Below the pieces are notes generated by a model. It had not been told where the DNA came from. It worked only from the letters and a program-made list of their open reading frames with translations, and did no database searches. The position numbers and the translations under genes were made by a program. A stretch of DNA of 64,000 nucleotides from Halobacillus litoralis (lineage in GTDB: Bacteria > Bacillota > Bacilli > Bacillales > Halobacillaceae): positions 50,697 through 114,696 of the forward strand of contig NZ_JAIVKN010000005.1 in NCBI RefSeq assembly GCF_020524025.1, written 5' to 3'. Numbering within the stretch: the stretch's first letter is position 1; each line of letters opens with the position of its first letter. Below are positions 54,488 through 63,704 of the stretch, piece by piece.

Positions 54488-55357
54488 ATGGACCAGAGAT
54501 TAAAGAACGTCGTAGTGGAACATAGCGATGACATTGTTAAAATGTGGTTGGAGGAAATCAACGCAAATAAGAAGAATGATTATACATCGACAATTTCTGA
54601 GGAAATGTTCGAGAATACCAACCGTGAATTCGTCAATGTTATCTTTGCAAGCATAGAAAAACAAGGGTTGTCCTCTGATTTGGATGAGTTTTCAGAGCGT
54701 TTAATTAATTTGGGGTGGCCGCTGAGTTATTTAACAGATGGAATGCAGGTTTTCCGTCGGGTTGTCACTGACTTTATTTTAAAACAGTCGGAAAAAGTGG
54801 ATTCCGATTACTTCTCTGAGATTCTTAGAAAAGTGGATGGATGGGTGGATCCAATTATCAACCGGCTGGTTAATGAGTATTCAGGCAGCTGGGAACATAT
54901 TGTTTCCCTGCAGAGAGTCGCCCTTCAAGAATTATCGGCTCCTCTCATACCGGTCATGGAGAATATTACAATTATGCCGCTGATCGGAACCATTGATACA
55001 GAAAGAGCGAAGCTGATCATGGAAAACCTTCTGGATGGGGTCATTAAGCATAACGCAGAAGTTGTCCTTATTGATATAACTGGTGTACCGGTCGTTGATA
55101 CTATGGTGGCACATCATATCATTCAGGCAGCTGAAGCTGTACGCTTGATAGGTTCCCGCTGTATTCTCGTCGGTATCCGCCCTGAAATTGCCCAGACGAT
55201 AGTGAACCTGGGGATTGATCTTGGCAAATTCCCGACGAAGAGCTCTCTCCGCAAAGGATTCCAGACCGCACTTGAACTAACAAACCGACGCATTGAAGAC
55301 ACTCAAAAAAATGACGAAGATATTGAAAAGTTGATTGATTCACTAGATGGGGAGTGA
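54488..55357 (+). CDS. rsbRA: Stressosome co-antagonist RsbRA
   Basis: 289 aa: an N-terminal non-haem globin-like domain (about 1-135) and a C-terminal STAS domain (about 150-270). The two Thr phosphorylated by RsbT in B. subtilis are kept, in [12 protein letters not shown] and [13 protein letters not shown]. With RsbS it builds the stressosome that holds RsbT. GGAGGCGGAGG precedes the ATG. Confidence 0.96.
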   Translation: MDQRLKNVVVEHSDDIVKMWLEEINANKKNDYTSTISEEMFENTNREFVNVIFASIEKQGLSSDLDEFSERLINLGWPLSYLTDGMQVFRRVVTDFILKQSEKVDSDYFSEILRKVDGWVDPIINRLVNEYSGSWEHIVSLQRVALQELSAPLIPVMENITIMPLIGTIDTERAKLIMENLLDGVIKHNAEVVLIDITGVPVVDTMVAHHIIQAAEAVRLIGSRCILVGIRPEIAQTIVNLGIDLGKFPTKSSLRKGFQTALELTNRRIEDTQKNDEDIEKLIDSLDGE

Positions 55358-55362
55358 AAGTA

Positions 55363-55719
55363 ATGAGGATACCTATTTTAAAGCTTCACAATTATTTGCT
55401 GATTTCCATCCAAATCGATCTCGATGATCAGACGGCTATACAATTTCAGGAGGATTTACTAAGTAAAATCCATGAAAGCGGCGCAACAGGCGTCGTTATT
55501 GATCTGACAAGCGTAGACATTATTGATTCATTCATAGCCAAAGTCTTGGGTGATGTAGTAACAATGTCTGATTTGATGGGAGCCAAAGTAGTTCTGACTG
55601 GTATTCAGCCAGCTGTAGCGATGACATTGATCGACTTAGGCATTCATATGCAGGATGTCCCGACAGCATTAGACTTAGAACAAGGATTGATCAAACTTCG
55701 CCAGGAATTGGAGGAGTGA
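55363..55719 (+). CDS. rsbS: Stressosome scaffold RsbS
   Basis: A single STAS domain of 118 aa. The phosphorylatable Ser lies in [16 protein letters not shown]. It binds and restrains RsbT. ATG 55363 follows GGGGAGTG. A GTG at 55354 overlaps the rsbR stop and is the alternative. Confidence 0.95.
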   Translation: MRIPILKLHNYLLISIQIDLDDQTAIQFQEDLLSKIHESGATGVVIDLTSVDIIDSFIAKVLGDVVTMSDLMGAKVVLTGIQPAVAMTLIDLGIHMQDVPTALDLEQGLIKLRQELEE

Positions 55720-55721
55720 AT

Positions 55722-56123
55722 ATGGACTTTCAATCCTGTGTCAATATAAAAAAGGAGTGGGACATTGTAGGCGCCAGACAGCTGGGACGTGACATCTCGA
55801 GAAAGATCGGTTTCGGGACAGTCGATCAAGCGAGAATCGCCACCGCCATTTCTGAGTTAGCAAGGAATATTTATTTATATGCAGGAACAGGTAAAGTCTG
55901 TTTTGAAGCCGTCGAAGATATGAATAAAAAAGGAATCAGTATCGTAGCGATGGATGAAGGTCCTGGAATTCAGGATATCAGTCAAGTGATGGAAGATGGA
56001 TTTACCACATCTGGAGGACTCGGAGCAGGGTTGCCTGGAGTGAAACGGTTAATGGATGATTTTGACATTGTATCTGAAACAGGGAAAGGAACTGAGATCA
56101 GAGTTGTCAAATGGCTCCGTTAG
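55722..56123 (+). CDS. rsbT: Serine/threonine kinase RsbT
   Basis: A 133-aa HATPase-type kinase: ELARNIYLYAGTGKV, MDEGPGIQDISQVMEDG and SGGLGAGLPGVKRLMDDF. It phosphorylates RsbR and RsbS, and when released activates RsbU. The length equals that of the B. subtilis protein. GGAGGAG precedes ATG 55722. Confidence 0.96.
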   Translation: MDFQSCVNIKKEWDIVGARQLGRDISRKIGFGTVDQARIATAISELARNIYLYAGTGKVCFEAVEDMNKKGISIVAMDEGPGIQDISQVMEDGFTTSGGLGAGLPGVKRLMDDFDIVSETGKGTEIRVVKWLR

Positions 56124-56137
56124 AGGAGGTATGAGCG

Positions 56138-57148
56138 ATGAGTACATTAAAACTTGACTTAGAAAACTATAAAGAACTTTTGCAGGAATATATAAAGACG
56201 AGAGATGAACAAGCTCTGTATCAAGCCGAGCAGTTTAGTAAGCATTCCATGCAGCAGAATATATCACCGGAAGAAATTATCAACGTGCATATTCAGTCGC
56301 TACAAGAGATATACCCGGATATGCCGGAGTATATTCAATCATCCATGAATTTCCTTTTAGAAACGATGATTTCTTATGGATTAGCTTATCAGGAGTTTCA
56401 AACACTAAGAGAGAAACAGCTGGAACTTAAGTCGGAAATATCTGTTGCTGCCAATATGCAGAAAACACTGCTTTCCACAGTAAAACCGCATATTGATGAC
56501 ATTGACGTCGGAGCTCTCAGTGTACCTGCCAAGCAGATGAATGGGGATTATCACCATTTCGTACACGATGAAAAGGGCGGTCTTGGAATAGCTGTAGCAG
56601 ACGTAATTGGGAAAGGTGTACCTGCTGCGTTATGTATGTCCATGATTAAATATTCTATGGACAGCTTTGCGGAACTGCGTACAGATCCTAGTGTGATTTT
56701 AGGCAGTCTGAACCGTGTAGTTGAACGAAATGTAGATGCCAGTATGTTTATTACCATGTTTTACGGGTTGTACAACTCGATTGAGCATACATTCACATAT
56801 GCTTCCGCCGGACATGAACCTGGGTATTACTACCACAAAGATCGTGATGAGTTTGAGGAGATTGATGTACCAGGACTTGTTCTGGGTGTTTCACCAGAGA
56901 TTACGTATACGCAGTACGAAAAGAAAGTGGAAAAAGGGGATATGATCATCCTTTTGACAGACGGTGTAACGGAATGTAGACAAGGGGAGCGTTTCATTGA
57001 ACAGGAAGAAGTTCTTCATGTAATCAAGCAATATTCTCATTTACCGGCCCAGGGAATTGTGGATCAAGTGTATAAGCACTTTGAGCGTCTTCAGGATTTC
57101 CAATTACGGGATGACTTTACTTTGATTATTTTAAGAAGAAATGTTTAA
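56138..57148 (+). CDS. rsbU: PP2C-type phosphatase RsbU
   Basis: 336 aa: an N-terminal helical RsbT-binding domain (about 1-85) and a C-terminal PPM phosphatase (VPAKQMNGDYHHF metal site, GVADVIGKGVPAALCM read as AVADVIGKGVPAALCM, LLTDGVTECRQ). Once activated by RsbT it dephosphorylates RsbV. Its stop codon lies within the -35 of the sigma-B promoter for rsbV. Confidence 0.95.
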   Translation: MSTLKLDLENYKELLQEYIKTRDEQALYQAEQFSKHSMQQNISPEEIINVHIQSLQEIYPDMPEYIQSSMNFLLETMISYGLAYQEFQTLREKQLELKSEISVAANMQKTLLSTVKPHIDDIDVGALSVPAKQMNGDYHHFVHDEKGGLGIAVADVIGKGVPAALCMSMIKYSMDSFAELRTDPSVILGSLNRVVERNVDASMFITMFYGLYNSIEHTFTYASAGHEPGYYYHKDRDEFEEIDVPGLVLGVSPEITYTQYEKKVEKGDMIILLTDGVTECRQGERFIEQEEVLHVIKQYSHLPAQGIVDQVYKHFERLQDFQLRDDFTLIILRRNV

Positions 57149-57168
57149 TAGGTATTTTTTTCGGGTAA
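57143..57168 (+). promoter_or_regulatory. Sigma-B-dependent promoter of rsbVW-sigB-rsbX
   Basis: GTTTAA-N14-GGGTAA, matching the sigma-B consensus (GTTTAA, GGGWAW) with the normal spacer. The -35 contains the rsbU stop codon, and the -10 lies 45 bases before rsbV. It gives positive autoregulation, as in B. subtilis. Confidence 0.85.
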
Positions 57169-57212
57169 AGAATGCTTAGTGCATTTTTTCAGCAACACGG
57201 GAGGGAAATAAG

Positions 57213-57539
57213 ATGAATTTAACAATAGATGTGACAAATATTGATGGAGTAACTAATGTCGTTTTAGCGGGTGAAGTTGATGCCTTTACAGCGCCTAAGT
57301 TAAAGGAAACCATTCTTCCTTTGACCAGAGAGGAAGAGGTAGTGCAGGTCGACTTCAGTGACGTGAATTACATGGATTCCACGGGTCTTGGTGTATTTAT
57401 TAGTGCTTTGAAATCCACAAAAGAGCATAACAGCTCAATGCGATTGGTTCACATGCAGGATCGGGTATACCGATTGTTTAAGATTACGGGGCTGACAGAA
57501 ATTATGAATATCGATTCTACAGTGCAAGGTGGAATGTAA
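57213..57539 (+). CDS. rsbV: Anti-anti-sigma factor RsbV
   Basis: A 108-aa STAS protein with the phosphorylated Ser in NYMDSTGLGVFISAL. The unphosphorylated form binds RsbW and frees sigma-B. GGGAGGGAA precedes the ATG. Confidence 0.96.
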   Translation: MNLTIDVTNIDGVTNVVLAGEVDAFTAPKLKETILPLTREEEVVQVDFSDVNYMDSTGLGVFISALKSTKEHNSSMRLVHMQDRVYRLFKITGLTEIMNIDSTVQGGM

Positions 57540-57541
57540 TA

Positions 57542-58018
57542 ATGGAACCATTTGATTTTGTTGAAGTAAAAGTACCTGCTAAGGCCGAGTATATCGGAGT
57601 TGTGAGACTGAGCATTTCCGGTATTGCGAATCGTATGGGTTTTTCCTACGAAGATATCGAGGATTTGAAAGTCGCAATTTCAGAAGCGATTACGAACGCA
57701 GTGAAGCATGCATATAAAGAAACTGGAGAAGGTGAAATCACCATCGGTTTTGGTGTCTATCAAGATCGTCTCGAAGTAATGGTCGCTGACCATGGCGGCA
57801 GTTTCAATTTAGGTGAAATTAAAGAGGATATCGGTCCTTATCAGCAGGACGATAATATTGAAGAACTTCGTGAAGGTGGTTTTGGCCTGTTTTTGATTGA
57901 TGCTTTAATGGATAAAGTCGAAATCAATAGTAAATATGGAGTCATTGTCTTAATGACAAAATACCTCCATGAAACCGGGGTGGGTCAAAATGGCGACCAG
58001 ATCACAACACCACAATGA
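57542..58018 (+). CDS. rsbW: Anti-sigma-B factor/serine kinase RsbW
   Basis: A 158-aa HATPase kinase: DLKVAISEAITNAVKHAY (N box), ADHGGSFNLG (G1) and EGGFGLFLIDALMDKVE (G2). It binds sigma-B and phosphorylates RsbV. It starts two bases after the rsbV stop, and its 3' end overlaps sigB by 29 bases. Confidence 0.96.
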   Translation: MEPFDFVEVKVPAKAEYIGVVRLSISGIANRMGFSYEDIEDLKVAISEAITNAVKHAYKETGEGEITIGFGVYQDRLEVMVADHGGSFNLGEIKEDIGPYQQDDNIEELREGGFGLFLIDALMDKVEINSKYGVIVLMTKYLHETGVGQNGDQITTPQ

Positions 58019-58769
58019 GGAAGTTTATGAATGGATTGCTCATCTGCAGGAGTATCCCCGCGATGAAGCTATACAAGAGAAAATAGTACTTGTTTATAAA
58101 GACCTTGTAGAATCTATAGCCCGTAAGTACTCAAAAAACAGTACCATTCATGAAGACTTGGTACAAGTTGGTATGCTTGGACTGCTTGCGGCTATCAGAA
58201 GGTACGACCCTGACTTCGGGAAGTCCTTTGAATCGTTTGCGATTCCTACCATCATTGGTGAGATCAAACGCTTTATCCGCGACAAAACATGGAGTGTTCA
58301 TGTGCCGCGGCGAATTAAGGAACTTGGTCCTAAAATAAAAAAAGCAGCAGAAGAACTTACCAATACCCTTCAGAGGTCTCCTTCTGTTTTGGAAATTGCT
58401 GACTATCTGGAAGTATCTGAAGAGGATGTCCTGGAAACGATGGAAATGGGCAAAAGTTATAAAGCTCTTTCTGTGGATCGGAAGATTGAAGCCGACTCTG
58501 ATGGCAGTACGGTCACCATTCTGGATTTGATCGGTAATCAGGAAGATGGTTATTCAAATATTGATCAAAAGATGCTTCTGGAGAAAGTACTTCCAATACT
58601 AAGCGAACGGGAACAGGAAATATTGCAATGTACGTATTTTGAAAATATGAGTCAAAAGGATACCGGCGAACGGTTAGGTATTTCTCAAATGCACGTGTCC
58701 CGTCTGCAAAGAAGGGCGTTAAGGAAATTAAGAGAAGCCTTACAATCTGAATCAGTAGAGGTGTTCTAG
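57990..58769 (+). CDS. sigB: General stress sigma factor SigB
   Basis: A 259-aa sigma-70 family factor. Region 2 is HEDLVQVGMLGLLAAIRRYD and FESFAIPTIIGEIKRFIRD, region 3 is HVPRRIKELGPKIKKAAEEL, and region 4 is LSEREQEILQCTYFENMSQK then ISQMHVSRLQRRALRKL. It directs general-stress transcription. ATG 57990 lies five bases after GGGGTGGG inside rsbW. Confidence 0.97.
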   Translation: MATRSQHHNEEVYEWIAHLQEYPRDEAIQEKIVLVYKDLVESIARKYSKNSTIHEDLVQVGMLGLLAAIRRYDPDFGKSFESFAIPTIIGEIKRFIRDKTWSVHVPRRIKELGPKIKKAAEELTNTLQRSPSVLEIADYLEVSEEDVLETMEMGKSYKALSVDRKIEADSDGSTVTILDLIGNQEDGYSNIDQKMLLEKVLPILSEREQEILQCTYFENMSQKDTGERLGISQMHVSRLQRRALRKLREALQSESVEVF

Positions 58770-59365
58770 TGGAAAAACAGAGCGGGCGGGTGAACTTATC
58801 TGTCTTCCAAAAAGCCAAAAAAGGAAATTACTATTGTGGAGATAGCTATTTCTATAGAGAAACGGAAGATGCGTTTCTCTGTGCATTGGCTGATGGTCTC
58901 GGGAGTGGAGAAATGGCAAGAGAATCCTCTCAAGCTGTTATGGATGTCATTGAGGAAAATCCAGTTCTTTCAATAGAAGCACTAGTGAAAAAATGCAATG
59001 AGGTTTTGGTAGGGAAGCGTGGAGTTGTTCTAGGTATACTTAGAATAGACTTTAAGAATCGTACTTATTCATACTCCTCCATAGGGAATATTGGTGTAAT
59101 CACCGTCGACCCGGACGGGAAACGGAATCGAAATATTCCATTGGCTGGTTATCTGGCAGGCTACCCGCGGTCACTTAGAGTCAGTCATGGAGATATTAAA
59201 GAAGGTATGATTTTTTTAATGTTTTCAGACGGAGTGAGTGATCGTCGTCTATCATCAAAATTAACTCAGGCAAAAACAGTGGGACAGATTACGGAAGTAT
59301 ACAAAGGTCTTTATGGCCAAAATCGGGATGATGATACGACGTTAATTGCAATTGAATACAATTAG
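58769..59365 (+). CDS. rsbX: Phosphoserine phosphatase RsbX
   Basis: A 198-aa, single-domain PP2C-like phosphatase (GDSYFYRETEDAFLCALADG, then FSDGVSDRRL and RDDDTTLIAIE). It dephosphorylates RsbR and RsbS to reset the stressosome. The GTG start shares one base with the sigB stop. The operon ends here at a strong terminator. Confidence 0.94.
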   Translation: MEKQSGRVNLSVFQKAKKGNYYCGDSYFYRETEDAFLCALADGLGSGEMARESSQAVMDVIEENPVLSIEALVKKCNEVLVGKRGVVLGILRIDFKNRTYSYSSIGNIGVITVDPDGKRNRNIPLAGYLAGYPRSLRVSHGDIKEGMIFLMFSDGVSDRRLSSKLTQAKTVGQITEVYKGLYGQNRDDDTTLIAIEYN

Positions 59366-59408
59366 AAGTCCTTATTCTTTTTTATAGGAGAAGAATAAGG
59401 ACTTTTTA
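59365..59408 (+). terminator. Terminator of the sigma-B operon
   Basis: A 14-bp perfect stem AAGTCCTTATTCTT / AAGAATAAGGACTT followed by T. Confidence 0.92.
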
Positions 59409-59583
59409 TATGCTTTTTTAGGTTCTTATAATTTTCAGGGTAGTATATTAAAAAATAGATACGGAGGAACAAATCATTGACGGAGCTTCAGATCGAATGC
59501 AATCCAGCAATCCTTCTCCCTTGAAGTAAACCCATCCATAATTTGTTACAATATAAGATACGTTATTGAAGGAGGTCTTCTTT

Positions 59584-61752
59584 TTGAGCGAAGCAAATTA
59601 CAGCCCGGAGTTATTGAAACTTGTGGCGAAGCAGACAACATTAAATGAAAAAACAATCAAACAGGTTATAGGACTGCTTGATGAAGGGAATACAGTTCCT
59701 TTTATAGCCCGTTATAGAAAAGAATTAACCGGTGGTCTGGATGAAGTCCAAATCAAAGCAATTGAAGATCAGTGGAACTATGTTACGAACTTAGTGCAGC
59801 GTAAGGAAGAAGTTATCCGGCTGATTCATGAACAAGGGAAGCTTACAGAAGAGCTTCAGAAGGAAATTGAAGGAGCGGAGAAGCTTCAGAAAGTAGAAGA
59901 CCTCTACCGCCCGTATAAACAAAAGAGAAGAACACGGGCCACCGTAGCTAAGGAAAAGGGTTTGGAACCTTTAGCTCTTCAGATTTGGGAACAGGAAAAA
60001 CTGGACGTTCAAGAGGCTGCGAAAGATTATTTCTCAGATGAACATGAACTTACTTCGGTGGAGGATGTCCAAGCTGGAGTTAATGATATCCTGGCCGAAT
60101 GGATTTCTGATGACCCAACGTATAGAGAGAAAGTTAGAAAACAGACCTTTGATAAAGGAACGATTTCGTCAACGGCTAAGAATGCAGAGAAAGACGAAAA
60201 AGGCATTTTCGAAATGTATTATGATTTTCAGGAGCCTATTCGTGCGATCGCTTCCCACCGAGTGCTTGCGCTTAATCGTGGAGAGAAAGAAGATATCATT
60301 AAAGTATCCATTCAGCCGCCTGAGGATACGATCCAAAACTATCTGGAAAGAAGTGTGCTAAAGAAAGAAACGGTAGGGACGGTTCGAACGATTCTTTTAG
60401 AAGCTATTGGAGATAGTTACAAACGACTCATTCAACCTTCTATTGAGAGAGAGATTCGTAATTCCCTGTCTGAACAGGCAGAGGAACAGGCAATTGAGGT
60501 CTTTTCAAGTAACCTGAGAAGTCTCTTGCTGCAGCCCCCGTTAAAAGGGAAAATCGTATTGGGCATAGATCCTGCCTTTCGGACAGGCTGCAAACTTGCT
60601 GTCATTGATGAAACTGGAAAAGTGTTGGATATTGGAGTGATTTATCCAACAGCTCCTAAAAATGATACAGCGGGTGCAGAAAAGAAAATTCTTGATTTTA
60701 TGAATAAGTATGAAATTGAGCTGATGGCTATTGGAAATGGCACAGCCTCTCGTGAAACCGAACAGTTTGTTGCTGATATGATTCAGAAGCATCAACTTGA
60801 AGCTTCCTATATGATTGTGAACGAAGCAGGGGCCAGTGTGTATTCAGCATCAAAACTTGCCCGCGAAGAGTTTCCGGATTTTCAAGTAGAAGAGAGAAGC
60901 GCCGTATCTATAGCCAGACGTGTTCAAGATCCGTTGGCAGAATTAGTGAAGATTGATCCGAAATCCATCGGGGTTGGTCAGTACCAGCACGATGTCAGTC
61001 AGAAGAAACTAAATGAATCCTTAACCTTTGTTGTAGAAACAGCCGTAAACCAAGTAGGCGTGAATGTAAATACGGCCTCTGCTTCCTTATTGCAGTATGT
61101 CTCAGGACTCAGCAAAACGGTAGCCAACAATATTGTGAAGAAGCGGGAAGAGTTAGGTAAATTCTCTAAAAGATCCGAGTTGAAAGACATTCCTCGTCTT
61201 GGTGCAAAAACATTTGAACAAAGTATCGGTTTCTTAAGAATCCTGGACGGTAAAGAACCATTGGACCGGACTTCGATTCACCCTGAAAGCTACAAAGCAA
61301 CGAGAGACTTCTTAAAGATATATGGTTTTACAAGTCATGACTTAGGAAATGAAGCCTTGGCTGAAAAGATCAAGCAGGTGGATGCCCAAACGACAGCAGA
61401 ACAACTGGATGTGGGCATTTTAACTCTTAAAGATATTCAGAAGTCATTGGTTCAACCGGGCAGGGACCCTCGTGATGATTTACCTAAACCATTGCTGAAG
61501 ACCAATGTGTTATCTATGGAAGATTTAAAGCAGGGGATGGAATTAGAAGGAACCGTAAGGAATGTAGTTGATTTTGGAGCCTTTGTTGATATTGGGGTCA
61601 AGCAGGATGGGCTTGTCCATATATCCAAGCTTGCCAATCGCTATGTGAAGCATCCGATGGACGTGGTGTCTGTAGGAGATGTCGTCACCGTTTGGGTGGA
61701 TCAGGTAGATACTCAGAAACAAAGAATTGCATTAACCATGCTCCAATCGTAA
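59584..61752 (+). CDS. tex: Tex family RNA-binding transcriptional accessory protein
   Basis: 722 aa: an N-terminal helical Tex domain (NTVPFIARYRKELTGGLDE), a YqgF-like RNase H fold (IVLGIDPAFRTGCKLAVID), helix-hairpin-helix repeats (LQYVSGLSKTVANNIVKKRE) and a C-terminal S1 domain (LEGTVRNVVDFGAFVDIGVK). It corresponds to B. subtilis YdcI. TTG 59584 lies eight bases after AAGGAGG. Confidence 0.96.
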   Translation: MSEANYSPELLKLVAKQTTLNEKTIKQVIGLLDEGNTVPFIARYRKELTGGLDEVQIKAIEDQWNYVTNLVQRKEEVIRLIHEQGKLTEELQKEIEGAEKLQKVEDLYRPYKQKRRTRATVAKEKGLEPLALQIWEQEKLDVQEAAKDYFSDEHELTSVEDVQAGVNDILAEWISDDPTYREKVRKQTFDKGTISSTAKNAEKDEKGIFEMYYDFQEPIRAIASHRVLALNRGEKEDIIKVSIQPPEDTIQNYLERSVLKKETVGTVRTILLEAIGDSYKRLIQPSIEREIRNSLSEQAEEQAIEVFSSNLRSLLLQPPLKGKIVLGIDPAFRTGCKLAVIDETGKVLDIGVIYPTAPKNDTAGAEKKILDFMNKYEIELMAIGNGTASRETEQFVADMIQKHQLEASYMIVNEAGASVYSASKLAREEFPDFQVEERSAVSIARRVQDPLAELVKIDPKSIGVGQYQHDVSQKKLNESLTFVVETAVNQVGVNVNTASASLLQYVSGLSKTVANNIVKKREELGKFSKRSELKDIPRLGAKTFEQSIGFLRILDGKEPLDRTSIHPESYKATRDFLKIYGFTSHDLGNEALAEKIKQVDAQTTAEQLDVGILTLKDIQKSLVQPGRDPRDDLPKPLLKTNVLSMEDLKQGMELEGTVRNVVDFGAFVDIGVKQDGLVHISKLANRYVKHPMDVVSVGDVVTVWVDQVDTQKQRIALTMLQS

Positions 61753-61767
61753 AAAAAAGGTTCACAA

Positions 61768-61800
61768 TACCTGGGAGGTTCGCCTTCCGGGTACTTTTTT
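61768..61800. terminator. Terminator after tex
   Basis: Stem TACCTGGGAGG / CCTTCCGGGTA with a TTCG tetraloop and T6. Confidence 0.85.
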
Positions 61801-61909
61801 ATTTGTAGAGGTGTTGATAATAGTACCAGCACTGGTTCAGCAGTTTGATTTGATACTTATCCTTATTGAGAAATGCGTCAGCCATTTGTCTTTTTAACCA
61901 AGAGGGCAT
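61799..61909 (-). CDS. cmpA: Cortex morphogenetic protein CmpA
   Basis: A 36-aa protein beginning MPSWLKRQM and containing YQIKLLNQCWYYYQHLYK. Size, Trp/Tyr-rich C-terminus and place between tex and the SprT-like gene match B. subtilis CmpA, a small inhibitor of spore cortex assembly that works with ClpXP in quality control of envelope formation. AAAGGAGATG precedes the ATG at 61909. Annotation pipelines often miss it because of its length. Confidence 0.88.
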   Translation of the reverse strand: MPSWLKRQMADAFLNKDKYQIKLLNQCWYYYQHLYK

Positions 61910-61984
61910 AAGAAGTCATCTCCTTTATATTCAATAATCAGCCTTCATGTGATACAGTATGCAGAGAGCAGAGGAGGTGTTCCT

Positions 61985-62428
61985 GTGATAACCCAAAATG
62001 AATTGCAGCAGTGGACAGAAGATTTATCCCAAAAATTCTTTGACAAACCATTTTTGGATGATGTATACTTCAATTCTCGTCTTCGAACGACAGGAGGGCG
62101 ATATATTCCTTCAAAAAAAACCATTGAAATCAATCCGAAGTATGTAGTAGAATTGGATGGTGCTGAATTAGAAGGAATTATTAAACATGAACTTTGCCAC
62201 TACCACCTTCATATAGAAGGAAAGGGTTTTTGTCATCGTGATCCTGAATTCAAAGAACTTCTAAAAAAGACGGGGTCTCCAAGATTCTGTACACCTTTAC
62301 CTTCACAAGAGAAGAATCTACATCTTTATATTTGCTCAGATTGCGGACAAGCATACCAGCGAAAGAGAAGAGTGGATACAAAACGATTCCGTTGTGGGAA
62401 ATGTAAAGGGATTTTAAAAAAGAAGTAA
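61985..62428 (+). CDS. SprT-like zinc protein (YdcK)
   Basis: 147 aa. The metalloprotease-like helix is IIKHELCHYHLHIEGKG (HExxH variant HELCH) and the C-terminal zinc ribbon is YICSDCGQAY then FRCGKCKGIL. Family members are SprT-like proteins of unproven substrate in bacteria. GTG 61985 follows GAGGAGGTG. It is divergent from cmpA. Confidence 0.92.
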   Translation: MITQNELQQWTEDLSQKFFDKPFLDDVYFNSRLRTTGGRYIPSKKTIEINPKYVVELDGAELEGIIKHELCHYHLHIEGKGFCHRDPEFKELLKKTGSPRFCTPLPSQEKNLHLYICSDCGQAYQRKRRVDTKRFRCGKCKGILKKK

Positions 62429-62531
62429 AAATATCATTGACGGACAGGGCAACACATGTTAAATTAAATAAGCCTTAACAAAACAACCCAACATTCGATA
62501 AGAAAACATTGTTTTTTACGAAAAAAAGGGT

Positions 62532-62560
62532 TTGACATTGTAAATTAAATATTGTATTAT
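62532..62560 (+). promoter_or_regulatory. Promoter of the tRNA operon
   Basis: TTGACA-N17-TATTAT, 54 bases upstream of tRNA-Asn. Confidence 0.85.
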
Positions 62561-62613
62561 ATTAAACGTCGCTGATAAACGAAACAACACAGTTAATCAG
62601 CATTAGACATTAT

Positions 62614-62688
62614 TCCAACGTAGCTCAGTGGTAGAGCAATCGGCTGTTAACCGATCGGTCGTAGGTTCGAATCCTACCGTTGGAGCCA
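62614..62688 (+). tRNA. tRNA-Asn (GTT)
   Basis: Full cloverleaf. Acceptor TCCAACG/CGTTGGA, anticodon GTT in CTGTTAA, CCA encoded. Confidence 0.97.
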
Positions 62689-62691
62689 TAT

Positions 62692-62782
62692 GGAGAAGTA
62701 CTCAAGTGGCTGAAGAGGCGCCCCTGCTAAGGGTGTAGGTCGCGTAAGCGGCGCGAGGGTTCAAATCCCTCCTTCTCCGCCA
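62692..62782 (+). tRNA. tRNA-Ser (GCT)
   Basis: Long variable arm. Acceptor GGAGAAG/CTTCTCC, anticodon GCT, CCA encoded. Confidence 0.97.
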
Positions 62783-62792
62783 TTTTATTTTT

Positions 62793-62864
62793 GGCCCGTT
62801 GGTCAAGCGGTTAAGACACCGCCCTTTCACGGCGGTAACACGGGTTCGAGTCCCGTACGGGTCA
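62793..62864 (+). tRNA. tRNA-Glu (TTC)
   Basis: Acceptor GGCCCGT/ACGGGTC, anticodon TTC. The bases after the discriminator A are CTT, so CCA must be added after transcription. Confidence 0.96.
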
Positions 62865-62881
62865 CTTAACCTTTTATGGAA

Positions 62882-62958
62882 GGTCCGGTAGTTCAGTTGG
62901 TTAGAATGCCTGCCTGTCACGCAGGAGGTCGCGGGTTCGAGTCCCGTCCGGACCGCCA
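62882..62958 (+). tRNA. tRNA-Asp (GTC)
   Basis: Acceptor GGTCCGG/CCGGACC, anticodon GTC, CCA encoded. Confidence 0.97.
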
Positions 62959-62962
62959 CTTT

Positions 62963-63037
62963 TGGGCCATAGCCAAGCGGTAAGGCAACGGTTTTTGGTA
63001 CCGTCATGCGCTGGTTCGAATCCAGCTGGCCCAGCCA
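62963..63037 (+). tRNA. tRNA-Gln (TTG)
   Basis: Acceptor TGGGCCA/TGGCCCA, anticodon TTG in TTTTGGT, CCA encoded. Confidence 0.96.
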
Positions 63038-63056
63038 TTTTTCTTCGAAAAAAGGG

Positions 63057-63085
63057 TTGACAAAATTACAGATAAGTTATATGAT
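63057..63085 (+). promoter_or_regulatory. Internal tRNA-operon promoter upstream of tRNA-Lys
   Basis: TTGACA-N17-TATGAT in the 107-base gap before tRNA-Lys. Confidence 0.8.
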
Positions 63086-63144
63086 GTTTCTTGTGCTTTT
63101 AAAAAACATCAAGCCATTTTAAGTGTGATAGATTCCTTAAACAG

Positions 63145-63220
63145 GAGCCATTAGCTCAGTTGGTAGAGCATCTGACTTTTAATCAGAGGGTCGAAGGTTC
63201 GAATCCTTCATGGCTCACCA
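63145..63220 (+). tRNA. tRNA-Lys (TTT)
   Basis: Acceptor GAGCCAT/ATGGCTC, anticodon TTT, CCA encoded. Confidence 0.97.
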
Positions 63221-63227
63221 TTTATTT

Positions 63228-63309
63228 GCGGGTGTGGTGGAATTGGCAGACACGCTAGATTTAGGATCTAGTGCTTCACGGCGTGGGGGTTCAAGTCCCT
63301 CCACCCGCA
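63228..63309 (+). tRNA. tRNA-Leu (TAG)
   Basis: Acceptor GCGGGTG/CACCCGC, anticodon TAG, variable arm present. CCA is not encoded (CTT follows the discriminator A). Confidence 0.95.
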
Positions 63310-63353
63310 CTTACCAATTACCATGATCAGCATCCATTTGTTTTTAACAATTT

Positions 63354-63441
<88 letters not shown>

Positions 63442-63461
63442 AACTTTTTTAAAAAAAGTTC

Positions 63462-63490
63462 TTGCACCGAAAAGCGCGATGTGCTATAAT
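63462..63490 (+). promoter_or_regulatory. Internal tRNA/rRNA promoter upstream of tRNA-Arg
   Basis: TTGCAC-N17-TATAAT with an extended TGC before the -10. An AT-rich inverted repeat (63442-63460) precedes it. Confidence 0.85.
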
Positions 63491-63516
63491 AGAATTTGTC
63501 GCTTCAAAAAAATAAT

Positions 63517-63593
<77 letters not shown>

Positions 63594-63599
63594 TTTTAA

Positions 63600-63676
63600 C
63601 GGGAAGTAGCTCAGCTTGGTAGAGCACTTGGTTTGGGACCAAGGGGTCGCAGGTTCGAATCCTGTCTTCCCGACCA
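63600..63676 (+). tRNA. tRNA-Pro (TGG)
   Basis: Acceptor CGGGAAG/CTTCCCG, anticodon TGG, CCA encoded. Confidence 0.97.
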
Positions 63677-63704
63677 TCGAGAATTTATATGACAATCAAA
63701 TTAT

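Noticed and set aside
59477..59524. 15-codon frame after CGGAGGAAC, ahead of tex
   Set aside because: It has a ribosome-like site, but the frame is very short and has no promoter or conserved pattern. It could be chance.
62702..63007. 101-codon minus-strand open frame
   Set aside because: It lies antisense to four tRNA genes. The frame is open only because of the tRNA sequence.
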